Source: Planctomycetota bacterium
GTDB lineage: Bacteria; Planctomycetota; MHYJ01; JACPRB01
NCBI GenBank assembly: GCA_016209705.1
Contig: JACQVR010000124.1
Coordinates: forward strand, 1 to 57,824
Length of the DNA stretch: 57,824 nucleotides
Direction: 5' to 3'
Made by a program: the position numbers and the translations under genes. Below the pieces are notes generated by a model. That model saw only the letters and a program-made list of their open reading frames with translations, was not told where the DNA came from and did no database searches. Shown here piece by piece: positions 52,257 to 57,824 of this stretch (positions within the stretch are counted from its first letter, which is position 1; every line of letters begins with the position of its first letter).

Positions 52257-52722
52257 GTCCCGAGTCGTGAGTCCCGAGTCATGAACCCAGAATCGGAGGC
52301 AAGGTACTCTCGTGAAAATAAAGAGATTCGAAGATCTTGATGCTTGGAAAGCAGCGCGTGAACTGACCCAAATGGTGTATTTAACAACCAGGGCCAGGGG
52401 CTTTGACTCGGATCAGGCGCTTAGAAGGCAGTTATGAAGAGCGACAACCTCGATTATGGCCAACATCGCCGAAGGATTCGAGTCCGGTACGGATAGAGAA
52501 TTCGTAAGGTTTCTCAGAATCGCCAAACGCTCTGGGGCGGAAGTGCAATCTCACATGTATGTCGCCCTGGATCAGAGCATGGTTGAAAGCGATTCCTTTC
52601 AGAAAATTTATGGCAAATCAGATGACGTCAAAAAACTGATCGGAGGATTTATTCGATACTTAAGGAATTGCCAAAATTGAGGCGCATTGGACTCGTGACT
52701 CACGACTCGCGACTCGGGACTT
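52252..52722. mobile_element. S23 gene lying in the loop of a heptad hairpin
   Basis: Left arm 52255-52281: GAGTCCC, GAGTCGT, GAGTCCC, GAGTCAT. Right arm 52690-52721: GACTCGT, GACTCAC, GACTCGC, GACTCGG, GACTTG. The arms are inverted complements and share the 13-mer GACTCACGACTCG. Between them lie about 405 bp holding an AT-richer S23-type pseudogene. Other heptad hairpins have loops of 3-60 bp, so this one looks expanded by an insertion. Confidence 0.55.
52312..52680 (+). pseudogene. S23 / intervening-sequence four-helix-bundle protein, one in-frame stop
   Basis: From a GTG preceded by GGAGG the frame reads KIKRFEDLDAWKAARELTQMVY, then ARGFDSDQALRRQL, a TGA at 52435-52437, then RATTSIMANIAEGFESGTDREFVRFLRIAKRSGAEVQSHMYVALDQ and so on to 52680. 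The phrase before NIAEGFESG in intact members is RRQ(I/L)RRA; the TGA stands where CGA (Arg) is expected. The sequence is clearly less GC-rich than its neighbours. The protein family is the four-helix bundle first seen in 23S rRNA intervening sequences. Confidence 0.8.
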
Positions 52723-52726
52723 GCAT

Positions 52727-53875
52727 ATGGATGCCTTGTTGAAGACCTACAAACGCCTGCCGGTTGAGTTGGAACGCGGGGAAGGAGTCTACGTCTTCGA
52801 TTCCGCGGGCCGCCGGTATCTGGATTTGTACGCCGGACACGCGGTCACGTCGACGGGACATTGCCACCCGCGCGTGGTGCGAGCCATCCAAGACCAGGCC
52901 GCGAAGCTGATCTTCTATTCCAACGCGGCCGGCTTACGCTTGCGGGAGCAAGCGGCCTCGCTCCTGATCCGTCACGCGCCGCGCGGGTTGACCCAGGTCC
53001 TGTTCGCCAACTCCGGCGCGGAGGCGAACGAGAACGCGCTCAAGATGGCGCGCCGCCATACGGGACGAACCGAGGTAGTGGCCATGGCGGGCGGATTCCA
53101 CGGGCGCACCGCCGGAGCGATGAGCGTCACGGGCATCGAGAAATACCGGCGGCCATCCGCTCCGCTGCTGCCGGGGGTGACGTTCGTGCCCTTCGGGGAT
53201 CTGGCCGCCGCCGAGGCGGCGGTCTCGGATCGGACGGCGGCCGTCATCCTCGAACCCATCCAATCGATGGCGGGCGTCAAGACCGCGCCGGCGGAGTATT
53301 TCGCCGGCCTGAGAAAGCTCTGCGACCGGTCGGGCGCCCTGCTCATCTACGACGAAGTACAGACGGGGATCGGCCGCACGGGCACGATGTTCTTCGCCGG
53401 GCGGGATGGCGTCTTGCCGGATCTCGTCACGCTTGCCAAGGGCATCGCCAGTGGTGTGCCGCTGTCGGCCGTCCTCGTGAGCGCGCCGGTGGCGGAGAAG
53501 ATCGGTTACGGCGAGTTCGGCACCACGTTCGGCGCGGGTCCACTCGCCATGGCGGCTTTGAAGGCCACGCTTGAAACGATCGAAGACGAGCGGCTGCTGG
53601 AAAACGTGACGCGGACGAGCCTCGGTTTGACCGAGCGACTGGCGCGGATCCCCGGGGTGATCGAGGTGCGCGGCTTGGGATTCCTCCTGGGTTTGAAAGT
53701 GGCGGCCGACGCCGCCAAGGTCCAGGAGGAGCTGTTCCGCCGCGGAGTGATCGTCGGTACCGCCGACGAGCCGGGCGTGCTCCGCCTGCTTCCGCCCCTG
53801 ACGTTGAAACCGCATGACGCCGAGCCGTTTGTGGATATACTGGGGCCCGCGATCGAAGCCGTCACGGCGAGGTAA
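52727..53875 (+). CDS. argD: N-acylornithine aminotransferase
   Basis: 382 residues from the ATG at 52727; a TTG two codons earlier lies in the heptad arm. Class III PLP aminotransferase: NSGAEANENALKMARR (96-110), DEVQTGIGRTG (209-219) and Lys238 (LVTLAKGIASGVP) forming the Schiff base. The C-terminal GVLRLLPPLTL binds the substrate carboxylates. Two bases separate it from the carbamoyltransferase gene. Confidence 0.95.
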   Translation: MDALLKTYKRLPVELERGEGVYVFDSAGRRYLDLYAGHAVTSTGHCHPRVVRAIQDQAAKLIFYSNAAGLRLREQAASLLIRHAPRGLTQVLFANSGAEANENALKMARRHTGRTEVVAMAGGFHGRTAGAMSVTGIEKYRRPSAPLLPGVTFVPFGDLAAAEAAVSDRTAAVILEPIQSMAGVKTAPAEYFAGLRKLCDRSGALLIYDEVQTGIGRTGTMFFAGRDGVLPDLVTLAKGIASGVPLSAVLVSAPVAEKIGYGEFGTTFGAGPLAMAALKATLETIEDERLLENVTRTSLGLTERLARIPGVIEVRGLGFLLGLKVAADAAKVQEELFRRGVIVGTADEPGVLRLLPPLTLKPHDAEPFVDILGPAIEAVTAR

Positions 53876-53877
53876 GC

Positions 53878-54885
53878 ATGCCTCTCAAGAACCGTCATTT
53901 CATCAGCACGCACGAATGCCTGCTGTCCGATCTCGAGGCGCTCATCGCCCGGGCGCGGGCGTTCAAGCACGGACTGCTGGAAGCCAAGCCGCTGGCGGGC
54001 AAATCCGTGGCGCTGGTCTTCTTCAATCCGTCGCTGCGCACGCGCACCACGTTCGAACTGGGAATCCGCACGCTGGGCGGCACTCCCATCACGCTGAACA
54101 TCGGCCAGGAAGCGTGGTCGTTGGAGCACCGCGAAGGCGCGGTCATGGATGAAGGCAAGACGGAGCACGTGAAAGACGCGGTACGGGTGCTCTCCCGTTA
54201 CGTGGACGCCATCGGCGTGCGCTGCTTTCCGAAAATGGCCAGCCGCGAAGAGGATCTCGCGGACGCGGTCATTCACGGCTTTCAGAAATACTCGGACGTT
54301 CCCATCCTGAACCTGGAATCGTCGCTGTACCATCCCTGCCAGGCGCTGGCGGACATCATGACGATCCATGAAAAGCGAGGCATGACCCGGGGCGCGAAGG
54401 TGGCGCTGACGTGGGCGCCTCATCCGAAGCCCCTGCCCACTTCGGTGCCCAACTCATTTCTTCTGGCGGCCGCCCAGTTCGGATGCGAGGTCACACTGGC
54501 GCATCCGCCGGAGTTTCCACTGCCTCCGCTGGTTCACGAGTTCGTGGAGAAGCAGGTCGCCCTCAGCGGAAGGCCGGTGCGCGTGGTGAACAGCCAGGCG
54601 GAGGCGTTTCCCGGGGCGCACGTCGTATACGCCAAATCGTGGGGGGGGCTGGGATACTACGGCCGGTGGGAAGAGGAGAAGAAAATCCGGGACGGGTACG
54701 CGAATTGGATCGTCACCGACCGCAAGATGTCGGTGACGTCGGACGCGATGTTCATGCACTGCCTGCCCGCGCGCCGCAACGTGGAAATGACCGACGAGGT
54801 CATCGACGGACCGCGCAGCGCCGTGTACGACAGCGCGGAGAACCGATTGTACGTGCAGATGGCGTTGCTCGAGGCGATCCTATGA
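53878..54885 (+). CDS. argF': N-acyl-L-ornithine carbamoyltransferase, succinyl-type residue pattern
   Basis: 335 residues. The carbamoyl-phosphate site SLRTRTTFE is at 52-60, and MHCLPARRNVEMTDEVI is near the end. Overall it resembles the acetyl-/succinyl-ornithine carbamoyltransferases of Xanthomonas and Bacteroides rather than ordinary ArgF. At the acyl-discriminating position (Glu92 in the Xanthomonas acetyl enzyme, Pro90 in the Bacteroides succinyl enzyme, as I recall) it has Thr95 in MDEGKTEH. The proline-rich loop TWAPHPKPLPTSVPNSF matches the Bacteroides form. N-succinylornithine is therefore the favoured substrate by inference. No ordinary argF is present in the window. Confidence 0.85.
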   Translation: MPLKNRHFISTHECLLSDLEALIARARAFKHGLLEAKPLAGKSVALVFFNPSLRTRTTFELGIRTLGGTPITLNIGQEAWSLEHREGAVMDEGKTEHVKDAVRVLSRYVDAIGVRCFPKMASREEDLADAVIHGFQKYSDVPILNLESSLYHPCQALADIMTIHEKRGMTRGAKVALTWAPHPKPLPTSVPNSFLLAAAQFGCEVTLAHPPEFPLPPLVHEFVEKQVALSGRPVRVVNSQAEAFPGAHVVYAKSWGGLGYYGRWEEEKKIRDGYANWIVTDRKMSVTSDAMFMHCLPARRNVEMTDEVIDGPRSAVYDSAENRLYVQMALLEAIL

Positions 54886-54899
54886 TCTGCTCGGGTGAC

Positions 54900-54997
54900 C
54901 CGCCTTCGCCCCGCCCGTTTTTCCGTCCGTCTGTAGAACGGGCGAGGCTTCGGCGTGGTGAGCCGCCCGAGCGGAAGAAACTTTTTTCGGGCGGCTC
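54900..54997 (+). promoter_or_regulatory. two hairpins in front of argB, the second ending at the start codon
   Basis: CGCCCGTT (about 54912) pairs with AACGGGCG (about 54938). Then GAGCCGCCCGA (54960-54970) pairs perfectly with TCGGGCGGCTC (54987-54997) around a 16-nt loop containing GGAAG. The right arm abuts the ATG at 54998. The likely ribosome-binding site sits in the loop, so the structure may set argB translation or act as an mRNA stabiliser. Confidence 0.5.
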
Positions 54998-55885
54998 ATG
55001 AAAGTCGAACACGTCGACCTGCTGCGGCAGGCGCTCCCCTACATCAACCGGTTCAAGAACAAGACCTTCGTCGTCAAGATCGGCGGCGACGTCGCCGAAG
55101 AGGACGCGACGATCCTGTCCTTCTGCGAGGAGGTCGCGCTCCTGGCGCAAGTCGGCATCCGGGAGGTGGTCGTTCATGGCGGCGGGCGGCAGGCGACGGA
55201 GCTTTCCGAGAAGCTGGGGATCGAGCCCAAGATCATCAACGGGCGGCGGATCACGGACGACCGGACGCTGGACGTCGTCAAGATGGTGTTCGCGGGGCTC
55301 GTCAACACCGAGATCCTGGGGGCGCTGCGCAAGTGCGGCATCGCGGCCGTAGGCCTGTCGGGCGTCGACGGCAACATCGTGCACGCGACGCGGCGGCCGC
55401 CGAAACGGATCCTCAATCAGGAGACGGGACGCGAGGAGATGGTCGATTTCGGGCACGTCGGAGACATCGACCGCGTGGACGGCCGCCTGCTGCGGGTGCT
55501 GCTCGACGCGGACTACGTGCCGGTCCTGGCGTCGCTCGGGGCGGACAGCGAGGGGCACGTTTTCAACATCAATGCCGACACGGTGGCCAGCTTCATCGCC
55601 GGCGAGCTGGGGGCGGAAAAGCTGATCTTCGCCAGCGACGTGGAGGGCATCTATCGGGAAACGGAAGGCGGGCGCGAGATTCTCCAGCGGGCCAGCGTCG
55701 CCGAGGTGAACGACCTCATTCGCACGGGCGTCATTCGCGGCGGGATGGTTCCGAAGGCGCAGGCGGCGCTGGAGGCGCTGCGGGACGGCGTCCAGTCGGT
55801 GCACATCATCGACGGCATGAAGCCGAACTCGCTGCTGACCGAGATTTTCACCGACAGCGGGTGCGGGACGATGATTTACCGTTGA
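54998..55885 (+). CDS. argB: N-acylglutamate kinase
   Basis: 295 residues. VVKIGGDVAEED (25-36) starts the amino-acid kinase fold. The HGGGR motif (60-64) followed by QATELSEKLGIEPKIINGRRITD differs from the HGGGP of usual ArgB and agrees with the HGGGR-x-AT form I recall for the Bacteroides enzyme. FNINADTVA and a final GGMVPKAQAALEALRDGV are conserved. It phosphorylates the acylated glutamate, probably the succinyl form. It is the last gene of the operon. Confidence 0.93.
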   Translation: MKVEHVDLLRQALPYINRFKNKTFVVKIGGDVAEEDATILSFCEEVALLAQVGIREVVVHGGGRQATELSEKLGIEPKIINGRRITDDRTLDVVKMVFAGLVNTEILGALRKCGIAAVGLSGVDGNIVHATRRPPKRILNQETGREEMVDFGHVGDIDRVDGRLLRVLLDADYVPVLASLGADSEGHVFNINADTVASFIAGELGAEKLIFASDVEGIYRETEGGREILQRASVAEVNDLIRTGVIRGGMVPKAQAALEALRDGVQSVHIIDGMKPNSLLTEIFTDSGCGTMIYR

Positions 55886-56016
55886 GTCCAGCCCTTTTTC
55901 GATTTCAATGAACCCTCATGCCGGACGGTCGTTTATAGATGGTTGATCGCGGCCTCTTGCCGTGCGCGGTCCGTCCTTGGTATCATCGCGGGCTTACGAT
56001 TCGTGGGGAGGCGACC

Positions 56017-57666
56017 ATGGCCACAAGCAGGATGTCGATCCCGGCGCCCGACGACCTTCCGCCCGAAGAGGAAGAGCTTGTCGAGGAGGAGCAGGAAGAA
56101 GAACAGGAACTGCCTCCCGGCGAGCCGCAGACATTCACCGACAAGCTCGTCGCCAAGACGCCGTGGTGGGGGATGTCGATCGGCATCCACGTCGTGATGG
56201 CGCTCTTCATGGCCTATCTGATCGCCGCCGGCAAGGCTCGTCCGGACGAAGAGGCCGTGGTGGTGGCCGCGCCGCGCAAACCTCGGCCGATTCCGGAAAT
56301 GGAGAAACCGAAAGACCTCCAGCAGAACAAGCCGCTGGACATGAAGAAGGCGGTCGAAGATCCCGTGTTCAAAAAGAACGCGGAAGAGTCCGATCACAAC
56401 GAGACGGCGGATGAAGAGGAGTTCCAGAAAGCCAAAGGCGACTCGCTGGATTTCGTGAGCGACAAGCCGTTCAAGGGAAAAGGCACATACGACACGATCG
56501 GCGGGGGCGGCGGGGGCGGCGGCCGGTACGGCGGGCGCCTCGGCGGCAAGCGCAATCTCGTGGCGCGCGGCGGCGGCGGCGACGCGACGGAGGACGCGGT
56601 GCTGGCGGCGCTGAAATGGCTGTCGCGGCACCAGAACGGGGATGGATCCTGGAGCGTCGTGGATCACACCAAGAATTGCGGGAAAGTGAATCCGCAGAAG
56701 TATCCGGGACAGTGCGGCGGGAGCCCGGGCCACGGGGACTTCGATACGGGCGTGACGGGCCTGTCGCTTTTGGCGTTCCTGGGCGCCGGCTACTCGCATC
56801 TGTCGAAAGACACCTACGACGGGATCTGCTTCGGCGACGTGGTCCGAAAGGGCTTGCAGTGGATGATGAGCCATCAGGACCCGGAGGGCTGCATCGGGCC
56901 GCGCACGGCCCAGAAGTACGCGTACAACCATCACATCTGCGCGCTGGCGATCTCGGAAGCCTACGGGTTGACGGGATCGAATCTGTTCAAGGATCAGGCG
57001 CAGAAGTCCGTCGATTTCACCGTGGCGTCGCAGAATCCCAGCAAGGCGTGGAGATACAGCTACAAGAGCGGGGACAACGACAGCTCGGTGACGGGATGGG
57101 CGGTGATGGTGCTGAAGTCGGCGGAGCTGTCGGGCTTGACGTTCCCGCGGACGTCCTACGACGGGGCGCGCGCGTGGTTCGACGAGGTGACGGACGAAGC
57201 GTACGGGCGCGTCGGGTACATCCACAAGGGAACGGGCAAGGTGTTCGTGGTGGGAATGAACGAACACTTCAGCCATCACGAGGCGCTCTCGGCGATCGCG
57301 GTGATGTCGCGGATCTTCATGGATCGGACGAAAGCGGATCCGCGCATCACGAACGGGTGCGATCTGCTGCTGAAGGACTTGCCGCAGTGGAAGGACGTCG
57401 AGATCGATTACTACTACTGGTACTACGCATCCCTGGCGCTCTTCCAGTATGACGGGCCCAGCGGTCCGAAGTGGAAGGCGTGGAACGAGAAGATGAAGGA
57501 CGCCCTGGTGAAGAACCAGAACATGGGATCGGCGGGATGCAAGCACGGATCGTGGGATCCAATCGACCGGTGGAGCGGCGAAGGCGGCCGCGTGTACGGC
57601 ACGGCGATCAACGCGCTGACGCTGGAGGTCTATTACCGCTACGCCAACGTGTTCGGCGTCAAGTAA
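56017..57666 (+). CDS. membrane-anchored squalene-cyclase-like toroid protein
   Basis: 549 residues from the ATG preceded by GGGGAGG; the upstream frame is not protein-like. A Glu-rich start (PPEEEELVEEEQEEEQEL) is followed by one helix (about 52-71, GMSIGIHVVMALFMAYLIA), a Pro/Lys/Asp linker and a Gly run (about 166-176). From about 190, toroid repeats of the prenyltransferase/squalene-oxidase type appear: ALKWLSRHQNGDGSWSV, GLQWMMSHQDPEGCIG, VASQNPSKAWRYSYKSGDND, with YYYWYYASLALFQYDG near the end. The layout is common in planctomycetes and its function is unknown. It is related in fold to the gene at 17044. Confidence 0.87.
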   Translation: MATSRMSIPAPDDLPPEEEELVEEEQEEEQELPPGEPQTFTDKLVAKTPWWGMSIGIHVVMALFMAYLIAAGKARPDEEAVVVAAPRKPRPIPEMEKPKDLQQNKPLDMKKAVEDPVFKKNAEESDHNETADEEEFQKAKGDSLDFVSDKPFKGKGTYDTIGGGGGGGGRYGGRLGGKRNLVARGGGGDATEDAVLAALKWLSRHQNGDGSWSVVDHTKNCGKVNPQKYPGQCGGSPGHGDFDTGVTGLSLLAFLGAGYSHLSKDTYDGICFGDVVRKGLQWMMSHQDPEGCIGPRTAQKYAYNHHICALAISEAYGLTGSNLFKDQAQKSVDFTVASQNPSKAWRYSYKSGDNDSSVTGWAVMVLKSAELSGLTFPRTSYDGARAWFDEVTDEAYGRVGYIHKGTGKVFVVGMNEHFSHHEALSAIAVMSRIFMDRTKADPRITNGCDLLLKDLPQWKDVEIDYYYWYYASLALFQYDGPSGPKWKAWNEKMKDALVKNQNMGSAGCKHGSWDPIDRWSGEGGRVYGTAINALTLEVYYRYANVFGVK

Positions 57667-57683
57667 CGATCCGACCATCAAGG

Positions 57684-57716
57684 ACCCCGGAATCGCGAGA
57701 TTCCGGGGTTTTTTGT
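57684..57716 (+). terminator. intrinsic terminator
   Basis: ACCCCGGAATC (57684-57694) pairs with GATTCCGGGGT (57699-57709) around GCGA, followed by TTTTTTGTTG. It ends the toroid gene 18 bp after its stop. Confidence 0.9.
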
Positions 57717-57774
57717 TGCCCGCTGAACCGCCACCGCGCTGACGCCGGAGGTCTACGAATCGCCACAGCTCAAT

Positions 57775-57824
57775 GTTACGATATATTTTGAAAATTATTT
57801 GTAACGTTACGATAAGTTTTGAGA
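57775..57824. repeat. tandem 31-bp palindromes, second cut by the window end
   Basis: Copy 1 (57775-57805) runs GTTACGATA to TTGTAAC; copy 2 starts at 57806 with GTTACGATAAG and is truncated at 57824. As at 4751-4813, the copies are arranged head to tail. Confidence 0.85.

Noticed and set aside
52435..52437. TGA recoded as an amino acid
   Set aside because: Many other genes here end with TGA, so a changed genetic code is not credible; a nonsense mutation fits.
52312..52680. Diversity-generating retroelement (Avd-like protein)
   Set aside because: S23 and Avd share a fold, but no reverse transcriptase, template repeat or variable repeat is visible nearby.
57775..57824. Palindromes as terminators
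   Set aside because: A strong conventional terminator already lies at 57684-57716, and at 4751 and 22648 the palindrome is not followed by a U run in a consistent direction.

Overview
The window is GC-rich DNA from a Gram-negative bacterium. kdsA (the Kdo of LPS), a beta-barrel outer-membrane protein, prepilins and lipoproteins point to an outer membrane. The mixture of a Ser/Thr kinase carrying an FGE-sulfatase domain, a MoxR/DUF58/BatA-like/VWA run, squalene-cyclase-like toroid proteins, PQQ-propeller and HEAT-repeat secreted proteins and futalosine-type menaquinone synthesis (mqnC) resembles Planctomycetota or a neighbouring uncultured lineage. No rRNA is present, so the phylum is an inference.

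Layout. 1-704 is gene-free repetitive DNA. 705-5113 holds the kinase, kdsA, ribBA and a BON lipoprotein. 5283-18129 is a one-direction cluster: MoxR ATPase, DUF58, two large membrane VWA proteins, a 1,445-residue propeller protein and a toroid protein. 18205-20037 is an ABC exporter. 20055-22508 has a small lipoprotein, an XRE remnant, an EIIA-CBS protein and mqnC. 22649-31493 mixes a glycosyltransferase, a C-terminally anchored surface protein, an XRE regulator, tRNA-Cys and several poorly known envelope proteins. 31603-31674 is a candidate small RNA. 32100-36693 encodes four pseudopilin-type proteins, and 44091-46296 a PilM-PilN fusion plus a PilO-like protein, so type IV pilus or type II secretion functions are split over two loci. 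46821-55885 is an arginine operon: argR, argG, argH, a P-loop protein, argC, argD, an acyl-ornithine carbamoyltransferase and argB. A last toroid protein (56017-57666) closes the window.

Three signals stand out. First, about twenty spacers contain degenerate tandem repeats with a period of about 7 bp. Each spacer has its own word (GACTCGG, TCAGCTC, GGCTCCT, TCGGACA and so on), and many are arranged as inverted arms of a large hairpin. One hairpin holds a broken S23 four-helix-bundle gene in its loop, and two tracts lie in frame just behind signal peptides. Second, the arginine enzymes carry residues recalled as typical of the N-succinylated Bacteroidota pathway rather than the acetylated route. 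Third, a 31-bp AT-rich palindrome occurs at three loci, at two of them as adjacent pairs, and supplies the C-terminal codons of a glycosyltransferase. Several genes also have a -10-like box only 6-9 nt before the start codon, suggesting leaderless mRNAs.

All family names come from reading motifs by eye and from memory of the families. No database search was possible.
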